The notes: generated by a model not told the origin, from the sequence alone. 64,000 bases of DNA from Flavobacterium denitrificans DSM 15936 (GCF_000425445.1 NZ_KE384378.1:545191-609190); one strand, 5' to 3'; positions 52,231 to 60,869 are shown, counted from the stretch's first letter. Program-made: numbers and translations.

Positions 52231-53334
52231 ATGATTACATTCTTAATCCTTATACTTTTACTTTTTTTTGCTGTTTATAGATTTCTAAAACATCCAAAAT
52301 TTGGGAAAGCGCCATCTGGCGAGCGATTGGCTTTAATTCAGAAATCGCCACAATACAAAAACGGAAAATTCGAAAATCAAAGTTTTACTCCAGATCTTGC
52401 TGAGGGAGCGAGTATGACGGGAGTACTACTGGAATTTTTCTTCAAAAAAGTAGATCGAAAATCTCCGACCGATTTGATTCCGTCTGTAAAGACTAATTTA
52501 AAAGAGCTTCCACTGAGCGAAGATGTTTTGGTTTGGTTTGGACATTCCTCCTATTTTATTCAACTTGAAGGAAAACGTTTTTTGATTGATCCTGTTTTCA
52601 GCGGAAACGCCTCGCCAATTCCGGGAACTACAAAATCATTTAAAGGAACAGATATTTACTCTGTTGATGATCTTCCGGAAATTGATTATTTATTGATGAC
52701 ACACGATCACTATGATCATTTGGATTATAAAACGATTCTGGAATTAAAGCCGAAAATCAAAAAAGTAATTACAGCACTCGGTGTTGGTTCTCATTTTGAA
52801 TTTTGGGGCTTTAATCCTGAAATTATCATCGAAAAAGATTGGAACGAAAAAATAGAGTTAGATCAAAATTTGACACTTTACACAGCACCATCAAGGCATT
52901 TTTCGGGCAGATCTTTCAAACGTTGCAATACGCTTTGGACTTCTTTTATTTTGGAAACCACAGATTTCAGAATGTATCTTGGGGGAGACAGCGGTTACGA
53001 TATTCACTTTGCAGAAATCGGCAAAAAATTCGGAATTTTTGATATCGTCTTGCTTGACAATGGTCAATACAACAAAAATTGGAAATACATTCACAATATG
53101 CCCGAAGATGTTATTCAAGCGATGAACGACCTAAACGCAAAAAGAGCTTTTCCGGTTCATTCTTCAAAATTTGCATTATCACTGCATTCTTGGGACGAAC
53201 CTTTGAAAAAAGTTACCGAATTAAATAGTTTTTCTAAAAACCCTATTCCATTGATTACGCCAATGATTGGAGAAATAGTCGAATTAAAAAACGAAAAACA
53301 GCAATTTTCAGCGTGGTGGGAAAACATAAATTAA
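52231..53334 (+). CDS. MBL-fold metallohydrolase, NAPE-PLD-like
   Basis: 367 residues with an N-terminal hydrophobic segment (ITFLILILLLFFAVYRFL, residues 2-20) that anchors or exports it. The metallo-beta-lactamase motif HDHYDH is at 158-163; VWFGHSSYFI, ITALGVGSH, APSRHFSGRS and YLGGDSGYDIHF continue the fold, with VHSSKFALSLH near the end. This arrangement is the YtnP/NAPE-PLD-like group, which cuts phospholipid derivatives or lactones. It starts two bases after the DUF1801 stop, so the two are co-transcribed. Confidence 0.85.
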   Translation: MITFLILILLLFFAVYRFLKHPKFGKAPSGERLALIQKSPQYKNGKFENQSFTPDLAEGASMTGVLLEFFFKKVDRKSPTDLIPSVKTNLKELPLSEDVLVWFGHSSYFIQLEGKRFLIDPVFSGNASPIPGTTKSFKGTDIYSVDDLPEIDYLLMTHDHYDHLDYKTILELKPKIKKVITALGVGSHFEFWGFNPEIIIEKDWNEKIELDQNLTLYTAPSRHFSGRSFKRCNTLWTSFILETTDFRMYLGGDSGYDIHFAEIGKKFGIFDIVLLDNGQYNKNWKYIHNMPEDVIQAMNDLNAKRAFPVHSSKFALSLHSWDEPLKKVTELNSFSKNPIPLITPMIGEIVELKNEKQQFSAWWENIN

Positions 53335-53383
53335 TTGTGAGATGGGAAATGTCTGAACTTGAAAAGTAAACGCCCAAATATCT

Positions 53384-53452
53384 ACTGAGCGAAGTCGAAA
53401 GGCACAAAGTTGAATTTTGTCCTCACTAAACCGGACTTCGACCTCACTCAGT
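53384..53452. repeat. Imperfect inverted repeat of the CTTCGACYTCACTCAG type
   Basis: Left arm 53384-53400 (ACTGAGCGAAGTCGAAA) and right arm 53436-53452 (CTTCGACCTCACTCAGT) pair with few mismatches. It lies in the spacer between the MBL and lactonase genes; from memory, such repeats are common in flavobacteria. Confidence 0.6.
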
Positions 53453-53498
53453 CTGAGAATATAGCTAGAATAAAATTTAAACCCAAAATCTTAAAGTC

Positions 53499-54623
53499 TT
53501 GAAACTAAAAATAAATATAACGGCACTTTTGTTTTTCATTACAATTTCTGTTTTCGCTCAAAACACCTATGTTTTTCTGGGCTCTTACAATCGCGATAAA
53601 TCGGCAGAAGCCATTCAAGTTTATCAATTAGATACCGTAAACGGAAAATTGAAAAAATTTACTTCGGCAAAAAATGTTATAAATCCTTCGTATCTGACTG
53701 TTTCGCCAAATGGAAAATACATTTACGCTTGCACGGATACCAAAACGCCAAACGCAGGAAGCATCAGCAGTTTTGAATTTAATACCGAAAACAAAACGCT
53801 GACATTTTTAAACAGCCAAAGAAGCGGTGGCGAAAATCCGGTTTATGTAACGGTCCACAAAAGCGGCAAATGGATTGCCAATGCCAATTATACTGAAGGA
53901 AGTGTTTCTGTTTTCCCAATTTTGGAAAACGGCAAAATTGATTCGATAGCGCAAAATTTCCAATATACGGATGGAAGTACACACAAAGAAAGACAAACAC
54001 GTTCGCACGTTCATTCGGCTGTATTTTCGCCTCAATGCGATTATTTGTTTTTGCCAGATTTAGGTGCAGACAAAATTCGTTGCTATAGATTTGATGCGAC
54101 TCAGAAAAAACCTTTAATCGCAACTGAAAATCCATTTACAAAGACAGATTTAGAAGCTGGACCAAGACATTTTACTTTTCATCCCAATCAAAAATTTGGT
54201 TATTGCATTGAGGAAATGGCAGGTCAAATAAGTGTTTACAAATATGACAATGGCGTTTTAAATAAAATACAGCGAATTGCAACACATTCTGATAAAATAA
54301 AAGAGGGTTTTGAAAGTTCTGACATTCATATTTCACCTGACGGAAAATTTCTGTATGCCACAAACCGTGGAAAAGAAAACAACATTGCCATTTTTACAAT
54401 TGATGAAAACGGAATGTTGAAAAACATTGGCTACAAATCGACTTTAGGAAAACACCCAAGAGTTTTTGCCATTGATGAAAGCGGAAAATTTTTAGTCGCT
54501 TCGAATGTAAATACGGGAAATGTCGTAGTTTTTAAAAGAAATCTAAAAACAGGCTTACTAAAAAAAGTAGGAAAAGAAGTTAAAATGGAAAATGTTTCGT
54601 GTGTTCAGATTAAAAAAATTTAA
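53499..54623 (+). CDS. 6-phosphogluconolactonase-type lactonase, exported
   Basis: 374 residues beginning with TTG at 53499; no in-frame ATG is available upstream, and the signal peptide (LKINITALLFFITISVFAQ) begins exactly there. Seven-bladed propeller repeats are visible (SYLTVSPNGKYIYACTDTK, PVYVTVHKSGKWIANANY, SAVFSPQCDYLFLPDLGAD, FTFHPNQKFGYCIEEM, IHISPDGKFLYATNRGKEN, VFAIDESGKFLVASN). This is the YbhE-like family, most members of which hydrolyse 6-phosphogluconolactone in the cytoplasm; the signal peptide here implies a different, periplasmic lactone substrate. Confidence 0.85.
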   Translation: MKLKINITALLFFITISVFAQNTYVFLGSYNRDKSAEAIQVYQLDTVNGKLKKFTSAKNVINPSYLTVSPNGKYIYACTDTKTPNAGSISSFEFNTENKTLTFLNSQRSGGENPVYVTVHKSGKWIANANYTEGSVSVFPILENGKIDSIAQNFQYTDGSTHKERQTRSHVHSAVFSPQCDYLFLPDLGADKIRCYRFDATQKKPLIATENPFTKTDLEAGPRHFTFHPNQKFGYCIEEMAGQISVYKYDNGVLNKIQRIATHSDKIKEGFESSDIHISPDGKFLYATNRGKENNIAIFTIDENGMLKNIGYKSTLGKHPRVFAIDESGKFLVASNVNTGNVVVFKRNLKTGLLKKVGKEVKMENVSCVQIKKI

Positions 54624-54635
54624 ACTTTAAAAAAA

Positions 54636-55166
54636 ATGCAACAATCGAATTTCAATTTGCAACCTGATTTTCTAGAAAACGAAATCATAAAATTAATTCC
54701 GTTAGAAGAAAAACATTTTGAAGAACTTTATAAAGTAGCTTCAGATCCTTTAGTTTGGGAACAACATCCTAATAAAAATCGCTATGAACGAGACGTCTTC
54801 CGAAACTTTTTTGAAGGTGCGATGGAAAGCAAGGGCGCTTTTTTAATTTTAGATAAAACCACAAACGAAATTGCCGGAAGCACACGATTTTATGACTATG
54901 AACCTGAAAACAATAGCATTTTTATAGGTTATACTTTTTACGGAAGAAATTTCTGGGGAACCGGTTTTAATCCACAAGTAAAAAAATTAATGCTCGATTA
55001 TGCTTTTCAATTTGTTGATAAAGTGCGATTTCATATCGGAGCAGAAAATTATCGTTCGCAAAAAGCAATAGAAAAATTAGGTGCCGAAAAAATTGATGAA
55101 ATCAATGTTGCATATTACAACGAACCTTCGAGGCATAACTTTGTATACGAAATAAGAAAAAACTAA
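54636..55166 (+). CDS. GNAT family acetyltransferase, RimJ-like (copy 1)
   Basis: 176 residues. Family blocks: LIPLEEKHFEELYKVASDPLVW, FLILDKTTNEIAGSTRFYDYEPEN, GYTFYGRNFWGTGFNPQVKKLMLDYAF and GAENYRSQKAIEKLGAEKIDE. It is a clear paralogue of the next gene (55237), and the pair shares about two thirds of residues by eye, so it is a tandem duplication. The last part (NVAYYNEPSRHNFVYEI) differs strongly, which would change substrate choice. Acceptor unknown; members acetylate protein ends or small amines. Confidence 0.85.
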   Translation: MQQSNFNLQPDFLENEIIKLIPLEEKHFEELYKVASDPLVWEQHPNKNRYERDVFRNFFEGAMESKGAFLILDKTTNEIAGSTRFYDYEPENNSIFIGYTFYGRNFWGTGFNPQVKKLMLDYAFQFVDKVRFHIGAENYRSQKAIEKLGAEKIDEINVAYYNEPSRHNFVYEIRKN

Positions 55167-55236
55167 AATAGAAACTGTTTCGTTTTTTCTTATTAGCCGA
55201 ATTAAAATTTAAAACCGCTATTAAAACCATAAAAAA

Positions 55237-55761
55237 ATGCAAGCAATGAACTTTAATTTACAGCCTGATTTCCTAGAAAACGAAATCACAAAATTAATTC
55301 CCTTAGAAGAAAAACATTTTGAAGCATTATTTGAAGCTGCTTCAGACCCTTTAATTTGGGAACAGAATCCTGTAAAAGACCGATACAAAAGAGAAGTTTT
55401 CAGCGCTTTTTTTGAAATGATATTTACAAAAAGTCCATTTTTAATTCTTGATAAGCAAACCAATGAAATAATGGGTACATCAAGTTTTTATGATTACAAT
55501 CCCGAAAAATCGAGTGTTGCAATTGGCTACACATTTATTGCCAGAAAATTTTGGGGCGGACCATATAATAAGTCTAACAAAAAATTAATGATTGATTATG
55601 CTTTTCAGCATGTCGACTCAATCCTTTTTCACATTGGATCAGAGAATTTTCGCTCACAAAAAGCCGTTTTAAAACTCGGAGCAGAAAAAATAAATGACAT
55701 GACATTCGAAATTAATGGAATCAATGTGCCTTACTTTGAATACGAACTAAAGAAGAAATAA
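55237..55761 (+). CDS. GNAT family acetyltransferase, RimJ-like (copy 2)
   Basis: 174 residues. Starts at the ATG at 55237 or possibly at 55246 (MNFNLQPDFLENE); the second aligns better with copy 1. Shared blocks with copy 1 include NFNLQPDFLENE, KLIPLEEKHFE, ASDPL-WEQ, FLILDK, NEI-G and FRSQKA--KLGAEKI. The two start 601 bases apart and are separated by 70 bases. The acetyl-CoA site FIARKFWGGPYNKSNKKLM has lost the Gly-Thr-Gly of copy 1 (GTG versus GGP), so activity or ligand may differ. Confidence 0.85.
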   Translation: MQAMNFNLQPDFLENEITKLIPLEEKHFEALFEAASDPLIWEQNPVKDRYKREVFSAFFEMIFTKSPFLILDKQTNEIMGTSSFYDYNPEKSSVAIGYTFIARKFWGGPYNKSNKKLMIDYAFQHVDSILFHIGSENFRSQKAVLKLGAEKINDMTFEINGINVPYFEYELKKK

Positions 55762-55832
55762 AAATGTGAAAGTTAGGATGTAAGATGCTAGATTGAAGCA
55801 AACATTTCACATTTTCACAAAAAAACAAAACA

Positions 55833-56414
55833 ATGAAAAATATAACCGTTTTCTGCGGATCAAGTTTTGGTACCGACGAAATATTTAGAGAACAAGCACA
55901 ATTACTGGGAAAAACCTTGGCTAAACAAAATATAGGTTTAGTTTACGGAGGCGCAAATGTTGGTTTAATGGGTGTTGTTGCAGATGGCGCGCTTAGTGAA
56001 AACGGGACAGTTATTGGCGTTCTTCCAAATTTCCTTCGATCTAAAGAAATCGCACATTTAGGCTTGACCGAATTAATTGTAGTCGAAAGTATGCACGAAC
56101 GCAAAACCAAAATGAACGATTTATGCGACGGCGTAATTGCACTTCCTGGTGGCTTTGGAACACTTGAAGAGCTTTTCGAAATGCTGACTTGGGCGCAATT
56201 AGGTCTTCATAAAAAACCAATCGCAATTTTAAACATAAACGGATTTTATGATTCCCTGATTGAATTGACAGAAACAATGGTTGAAAAAGGCCTTCTTAAA
56301 GATGTTAATCAGAAAATGCTTTTGGTAAGCGACAATATTTCGGATTTATTGGAAAAAATGAAAAACTACAATCCGCCAACGGTTGGAAAATGGATAAATA
56401 AAGAAGAAGTTTAA
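55833..56414 (+). CDS. LOG family protein, nucleotide 5'-monophosphate phosphoribohydrolase
   Basis: 193 residues, TIGR00730-type Rossmann fold. The start ITVFCGSSFGTDEIF, then VYGGANVGLMGVVADGAL, the active-site ESMHERKTKM and the family hallmark PGGFGTLEELFEMLTW are all present. Plant homologues release cytokinins from their nucleotides; bacterial ones hydrolyse AMP and related nucleotides. Complete length. It ends 11 bases before the AraC gene's stop, so the two genes converge. Confidence 0.9.
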   Translation: MKNITVFCGSSFGTDEIFREQAQLLGKTLAKQNIGLVYGGANVGLMGVVADGALSENGTVIGVLPNFLRSKEIAHLGLTELIVVESMHERKTKMNDLCDGVIALPGGFGTLEELFEMLTWAQLGLHKKPIAILNINGFYDSLIELTETMVEKGLLKDVNQKMLLVSDNISDLLEKMKNYNPPTVGKWINKEEV

Positions 56415-56425
56415 TGTGTTTCAGA

Positions 56426-57262
56426 TTATAAGTTTTTAAACTGCTTTTTATATGCACTCGGGTTTAGTCCTGTATATTTCTTAAATAATCGATTCAGATG
56501 GCTTGCATCACTAAAACCAAATTCGTACACGATTTCATTAATACGCATATTGGTAAATTTTAATCGGGTTTCAATCAGCTTAATTTTATATGCGATACTA
56601 TATTCTTGTATATTCTGTCCTGTTTTGGTTTTAAAATACTCGCTTATATACGTTGGTGAAACATTAAAAGCTGTTGCCATTTTCGAAGATTTCAATTGAT
56701 CTGGCCGATAGATATTCTGATGAACATAATGCAGTAAATCTAAATTTGGCATCGTACTGGTCTGCTCAAAATTTATACTCGCTACAAGCGAAATATTTCT
56801 TGCGGCAATGGTTATTATAGTATTTAGAATTTGTTTTATTACTTCTTGTTGCTGCTGATCATGACTTTTTTCTTCTCTAATAAGGGCTTCGATCATTGCT
56901 CTTATTAATGGCTTGTCTGTCACTGTCTTTAATATACATCCCGGCAAATGATTATGATTGTGAAAAATAAATTCAAGTTTTTGAATCCATTCGCTGCTTT
57001 GAGTTTTAAGATAACTGTTATGAAATCTAATAAAGAAAAATTTCGTTTTCTCAGTAACTTCAAAACTGTGAGTATCTTCAGGAAAAATCAAAAATAACTT
57101 ATCACTGCTGTAAGGTAATCGATGATCATTTATGATCTGAATTCCTTTTCCTTCCAATACAAAAACCATTTCAAAAAAAGTGTTTTTGCGCTCTTTCGCT
57201 TCATATTCTAAAACTTCTAAAAACTGAAGTTCAAATGGATGGTATAAATTTCTAATTTCCAT
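56426..57262 (-). CDS. AraC family transcriptional regulator
   Basis: 278 residues. The N-terminal cupin-like sensor region (1-150: LEVLEYEAKERKNTFFEMVFVLEGKGIQI) is followed by the double helix-turn-helix (about 185-275: ATAFNVSPTYISEYFKTKTGQNIQEYSI and MRINEIVYEFGFSDASHLNRLFKKYTG). It is transcribed away from doxX, with 85 bases between start codons, and thus probably regulates the doxX-deacetylase pair and itself. The ligand is unknown. Confidence 0.9.
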   Translation of the reverse strand: MEIRNLYHPFELQFLEVLEYEAKERKNTFFEMVFVLEGKGIQIINDHRLPYSSDKLFLIFPEDTHSFEVTEKTKFFFIRFHNSYLKTQSSEWIQKLEFIFHNHNHLPGCILKTVTDKPLIRAMIEALIREEKSHDQQQQEVIKQILNTIITIAARNISLVASINFEQTSTMPNLDLLHYVHQNIYRPDQLKSSKMATAFNVSPTYISEYFKTKTGQNIQEYSIAYKIKLIETRLKFTNMRINEIVYEFGFSDASHLNRLFKKYTGLNPSAYKKQFKNL

Positions 57263-57271
57263 CTTTCAAAA

Positions 57272-57346
57272 GTACAAAATATTCCAATGATTGTACAAAT
57301 TTAAAAAAGCAGATCTTCTCAACTTTGTTGTATAAAATTACAACAA
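57272..57346. promoter_or_regulatory. Probable AraC-type operator between the regulator and doxX
   Basis: Two direct repeats GTACAAA start at 57272 and 57293, 21 bases apart (two helical turns), as expected for tandem AraC half-sites. A perfect inverted repeat TTGTTGTA-TAAAAT-TACAACAA (57325-57346) lies against the doxX start codon. A -7-like CAACTTTG is at 57320-57327. Sites are seen; binding is inferred. Confidence 0.45.
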
Positions 57347-57347
57347 T

Positions 57348-57740
57348 ATGGAAACAATTTCTTTTTTATTATTGCGCATTGCAATAGCAATCAGCATGTT
57401 TGGACATGGATTAGTACGACTACCAAAACTGGAAGCTTTTAGTAACTGGATGACCAATAGTTTTGAAAATTCTATGCTGCCAAAAATTCTTGTAACTCCT
57501 TTTAGTTACATCTTACCCGTAGCAGAATTTTCAATTGGCGTTTTATTATTACTGGGTTTATTTACAAAACCATCTTTAATTGCCGGAGCTGTAATTATGC
57601 TAATTTTATTATTTGGCACCTCAATGATTGAAAACTGGGAAGCCATTCCGTCACAACTAATGCACATTGCTTTTTTTGCTTTACTGTTACATTTTATAAA
57701 TGATAACAGTTGGGCTATTGATACATTAATTAAAAAATAA
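57348..57740 (+). CDS. DoxX family membrane protein
   Basis: 130 residues with four hydrophobic segments. LLRIAIAISMFGHGLVRLPKLEAFSNWM and the middle SYILPVAEFSIGVLLLLGLFTKPSLIAGAVIMLILLFG are the DoxX features. Members act with quinones or thiosulfate oxidation in some organisms, but most Bacteroidota copies have no assigned function. The deacetylase gene starts five bases after its stop; both are probably controlled by the divergent AraC regulator. Confidence 0.88.
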   Translation: METISFLLLRIAIAISMFGHGLVRLPKLEAFSNWMTNSFENSMLPKILVTPFSYILPVAEFSIGVLLLLGLFTKPSLIAGAVIMLILLFGTSMIENWEAIPSQLMHIAFFALLLHFINDNSWAIDTLIKK

Positions 57741-57745
57741 GCATT

Positions 57746-58696
57746 ATGAGTTCAAGAAGAAATTTTATTAAACAAACCGGAATAATAGGAATGGTTGGCC
57801 TGATGAATCCTATTGAAACATTTTCTGAAGTTTCAAACAATGCTCCTGTTTTTTCTTCTAAAAAAACTAAATGGGCAGACGGCTCAAGATTAGTGGTTTC
57901 AATCTCTATGCAGTTTGAAGCCGGAGGACAACCGCTAAATGCCGAAAGTCCTTTTCCTCAAAATATGCAAAAAGGATTTATTGATCTCCCTGCTTCTACC
58001 TGGTATGAATACGGATATAGAGAAGGAATTCCACGTATGTTGGACAATTGGGATAAACTTGGCGTAAAAGTAACTTCGCACATGGTTGGAACCGCTGTTT
58101 TAAAAAATCCGGAACTGGCAAAAGAGATTATACAAAGAGGCCACGAAGCCGCCGCACACGGAATGAGCTGGAGCACACAATATACAATGCCGTATGAAGA
58201 AGAAAAAAAGTTCATAAAAGATGGTATTGATGCTATAAAAAAAGTCACTGGTTTTACTCCTGTTGGTTATAATGCCAACTGGCTGCGCCGAGGACAAAAC
58301 ACACTCAATATTTTACAAGAACTTGGTTTCAAATATCATATCGATGATCTTAGCCATGATGAACCTTTTATCATTCAGGTAAAAAATAAAGATTTTGCAG
58401 TAGTTCCATACACAATCAGATGCAACGACATAGTTCTGATTGAAGGGAAAAACTTTTCATCAGATCAATTTTTCCAACAAGCTAAAATGGAATTTGACCA
58501 ATTATACGCCGAAAGTGAAACACAACGACGCCAAATGTCAATTAGTTTTCACGACCGCATTGGAGGAACTCCACAAATGGTAAAAGCCACAAATGATTTA
58601 ATAAAATACATGCAACAACATCAGGGTGTGAGTTTCAAACGCAAAGATGAAATCGCCGAAATTGCACTTCACGACAAGACTACAATAAGAGAATAA
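57746..58696 (+). CDS. Polysaccharide deacetylase family protein, Tat-exported
   Basis: 316 residues. The N-terminus MSSRRNFIKQTGIIGMVGLM fits a twin-arginine signal peptide. The NodB-like core shows YEYGYREGIPRMLDNWDKLGVKVTSHMVG, the metal-site H in RGHEAAAHGMSW, and TGFTPVGYNANWLRRGQNTLNILQELGFKYHIDDL. This matches the PuuE/urate-related polysaccharide deacetylase group, which are often allantoinases. Transported folded, as expected of a metalloenzyme. A purine-nitrogen role is possible but not supported by neighbours. Confidence 0.85.
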   Translation: MSSRRNFIKQTGIIGMVGLMNPIETFSEVSNNAPVFSSKKTKWADGSRLVVSISMQFEAGGQPLNAESPFPQNMQKGFIDLPASTWYEYGYREGIPRMLDNWDKLGVKVTSHMVGTAVLKNPELAKEIIQRGHEAAAHGMSWSTQYTMPYEEEKKFIKDGIDAIKKVTGFTPVGYNANWLRRGQNTLNILQELGFKYHIDDLSHDEPFIIQVKNKDFAVVPYTIRCNDIVLIEGKNFSSDQFFQQAKMEFDQLYAESETQRRQMSISFHDRIGGTPQMVKATNDLIKYMQQHQGVSFKRKDEIAEIALHDKTTIRE

Positions 58697-58711
58697 TCAA
58701 TTTAGAATTTG

Positions 58712-58746
58712 AAATCCATACAAGTTAAAACTTGTGTGGATTTTTT
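58712..58746 (+). terminator. Intrinsic terminator after the deacetylase gene
   Basis: AAATCCATACAAGTT (58712-58726) pairs with AACTTGTGTGGATTT (58729-58743) with one G-U pair and a two-base loop, followed by T residues. Confidence 0.85.
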
Positions 58747-58864
58747 ATTTCTGGTAATTGGAATTTCTTTCTTAAATTAGGGCTTCAAAAAAAAATGTTT
58801 TGATTTTTCGTTTTTTTTTGAAGTATTTGCCTCTATTTTACAACGCACATTTTAGACATAAACC

Positions 58865-59332
58865 ATGAAAACAGAAAACAACAAATTTGCAAAAGCCGAA
58901 ATGCTGATTAGAAAACCTGTTTCAGAAGTTTTTCAGGCTTTTATAGATCCAGAAATCACCCGTAAATTTTGGTTTACAAAAGGATCAGGAAAATTAGAAG
59001 AAAACCAAAAAACAGAATGGACTTGGGAGATGTATGGTTTTTCGCTTTCAGTGACGACTTTAGTTTTACAGGAAAATAAAAAAATTGTAATTGAATGGGG
59101 AAATCCAGATGAAATTACTTTGGTTGAATGGATTTTTAGTCCGTTGAATGAAAATGAGACTTTTGTGAGTATTACAAATTCTGGATTTCACGGAGATTCA
59201 GACAAAATAATCGATCAGGTCCGCAATTCTACTGAAGGCTTTACTTTAGTTTTAGCCGGTGCAAAAGCGTATTTGGAACATAAATTACAGCTAAATTTAG
59301 TTTTAGACCGATTTCCGAAAGGGCTAGCTTAA
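58865..59332 (+). CDS. SRPBCC/AHSA1 family protein (second)
   Basis: 155 residues. Starts KFAKAEMLIRKPVSEVFQAFIDPEITRKFWF, then EENQKTEWTWEMYGFSLSVTTLVL and VEWIFSPLNENETFVSITNSGF, with the final helix VRNSTEGFTLVLAGAKAYLEH. This is the START-like fold, related to but distinct from the copy at 49168. Function unknown. It is monocistronic. Confidence 0.85.
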   Translation: MKTENNKFAKAEMLIRKPVSEVFQAFIDPEITRKFWFTKGSGKLEENQKTEWTWEMYGFSLSVTTLVLQENKKIVIEWGNPDEITLVEWIFSPLNENETFVSITNSGFHGDSDKIIDQVRNSTEGFTLVLAGAKAYLEHKLQLNLVLDRFPKGLA

Positions 59333-59372
59333 TTTTTTTTGTTTCAGGTTTCAAGTTTCAGGTTCTCTTGAT

Positions 59373-59414
59373 AACTTGAAACTTGAAACTTGAAACTTGA
59401 AACTTGAAACTTGA
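59373..59414. repeat. Heptamer tandem repeat (AACTTGA) x6
   Basis: Six perfect units AACTTGA at 59373-59414, followed by a partial seventh. The preceding bases (TTTCAGGTTTCAAGTTTCAGG, 59342-59362) are close to the reverse complement, so the tract can form a hairpin. It sits just before the third DUF1801 start and resembles the x6 heptamer tract at 18114. Confidence 0.88.
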
Positions 59415-59433
59415 AACTTTTAAACCAAACAAA

Positions 59434-59802
59434 ATGGATACTAAAAAACCCGAAAACATCGACGAATATATTGGCGGGTTTCCGAATAATGTTCAGGAAA
59501 TTTTGGAGAAATTAAGAATGACAATTCAGAAAGCCGCGCCAGATGCAAAAGAAAAAATCAGTTATTCGATGCCGGCTTTTGAGCAAAACGGAATTGTAGT
59601 TTATTTTGCAGCCTTTAAAAATCATATCGGGCTTTATGCTTTGCCAAGCGGGCATGAAGAATTTAAAGACGAGCTTTCAAAATATAAATCAGGAAAGGGT
59701 TCTGTCCAGTTTCCATTAAAAGATAAAATGCCTTATAATTTGATCACTAAAATTGTGAAATTTCGAGTGAAAGAAAATCTTGAAAAGGCAAAAAAGAAAT
59801 AA
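59434..59802 (+). CDS. DUF1801 family protein (third), YdhG-like
   Basis: 122 residues from the ATG at 59434 (MDTKKPENIDEYIGGF); the in-frame TTG at 59404 lies in the repeat and would add ten odd residues. The family pattern is KKPENIDEYIGGFPNNVQEILEKLR, EKISYSMPAFEQNGIVVYFAAFKNHIGLY and KGSVQFPLKDKMPYNLITKIVKFRVKEN. This is the iron-chaperone-like (YdhG/Fra-like) branch, more conserved than the other two copies. Function not established. Confidence 0.88.
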   Translation: MDTKKPENIDEYIGGFPNNVQEILEKLRMTIQKAAPDAKEKISYSMPAFEQNGIVVYFAAFKNHIGLYALPSGHEEFKDELSKYKSGKGSVQFPLKDKMPYNLITKIVKFRVKENLEKAKKK

Positions 59803-59809
59803 TATTTAA

Positions 59810-60493
59810 ATGAATTTATCAGAGCACTACAATCAACTTTACAAAACATCTTCTGAAGCGATTTCAGCAGGAAAATATGCGATTGATTCAGAGTTAAAAA
59901 ACGAATCAGATTCCCGATTTGGAATAACGCTATTAATTCGTCCAAGCGATGAAGTAAAGGCGAATATGCAGCTTTTTTTAAACGAGTTAAAAGCAATTGA
60001 ACCTAAGCAATATTACTATCCAGACTCTGATATTCATATCACGGTTATGTCGATTATTTCTTGTTCGGAGGAATTTCAACTGACCCAGATTTCGCCAAAC
60101 GATTATATTCAGCTTATCTGCAAAAGCATGGTTGATGCTGATAAAATCAAGATTCATTTTAAAGGCGTTACGGCCTCGCCTTCTGCTCTTATGATTCAAG
60201 GTTTTCCAACAGATCAGACTTTGGATAATTTAAGAAATAAACTTCGTGAGAACTTTAAAAACTCCGAATTGCAACAAACTATCGACAGTCGCTATACAAT
60301 TTCTACCGCGCATTCAACTGTTATGCGTTTTCAGGAACCGCTTCAAAATCCAAAAAAATTAATTGAAATTACGGATAAATTTCGCGATTTTGATTTTGGA
60401 GAATTTGATGTAAAAAATCTGGAACTCGTTTATAATGATTGGTATCAGCGTAAAAGTACCACGCGTGTTTTGGGGAATTTTGGTTTGAGATAG
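59810..60493 (+). CDS. 2H phosphoesterase (2'-5' RNA ligase-like)
   Basis: 227 residues with both H-x-T signature pairs: DIHITVMS (His76, Thr78) and AHSTVMRF (His168, Thr170), the catalytic residues of the 2H family. RFGITLLIRPSDEV opens the fold. Members hydrolyse cyclic phosphates or ligate RNA in vitro; the physiological substrate here is unknown. It starts seven bases after the DUF1801 stop and abuts the stop of the VOC gene. Confidence 0.85.
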   Translation: MNLSEHYNQLYKTSSEAISAGKYAIDSELKNESDSRFGITLLIRPSDEVKANMQLFLNELKAIEPKQYYYPDSDIHITVMSIISCSEEFQLTQISPNDYIQLICKSMVDADKIKIHFKGVTASPSALMIQGFPTDQTLDNLRNKLRENFKNSELQQTIDSRYTISTAHSTVMRFQEPLQNPKKLIEITDKFRDFDFGEFDVKNLELVYNDWYQRKSTTRVLGNFGLR

Positions 60494-60853
60494 TTATTTA
60501 AACATCCCAAAATGCCACAAAACTCCAGACGGATCGTGAAGAAAACATTCGCTTCCCCAATCTAAATGGCGAGTTGGAGTCAATTTTACGCCATATTTTT
60601 CCGTTAAATTAAGTGCTGAAAGTTCGTTGTAATATCGATCTGCATCGTCAACTTCTAGGAAAATCATAGTATTTTCAATCCATTCCTTTGTGTAATAATC
60701 TTGAAGATAAAAAGCAAATTCTTTGTTCTTAAAAACCGATAAATTATGTTCTATTACAAATTCTTCAAATCCTAAATCACGGTAAAAATTTCTGGAAATT
60801 TCGAAATTTTTGGATCCGATGAAAGGACGAATTGATTTTATATTGTGGTTCAT
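60494..60853 (-). CDS. VOC (glyoxalase-like) family protein
   Basis: 119 residues. It has PFIGSKNFEISRNFYRDLGFEEF, LSVFKNKEFAFYLQDYYTKEW, NTMIFLEVDDADRYYNEL and a C-terminal RHLDWGSECFLHDPSGVLWHFGMF, the usual order of a single VOC module. Such proteins bind metals and small hydrophobic ligands, and some confer bleomycin resistance by sequestration. Function cannot be set. Its stop abuts that of the 2H gene, so it converges with it without a spacer. Confidence 0.85.
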   Translation of the reverse strand: MNHNIKSIRPFIGSKNFEISRNFYRDLGFEEFVIEHNLSVFKNKEFAFYLQDYYTKEWIENTMIFLEVDDADRYYNELSALNLTEKYGVKLTPTRHLDWGSECFLHDPSGVLWHFGMFK

Positions 60854-60869
60854 ACTTCTTCATTTTTAG

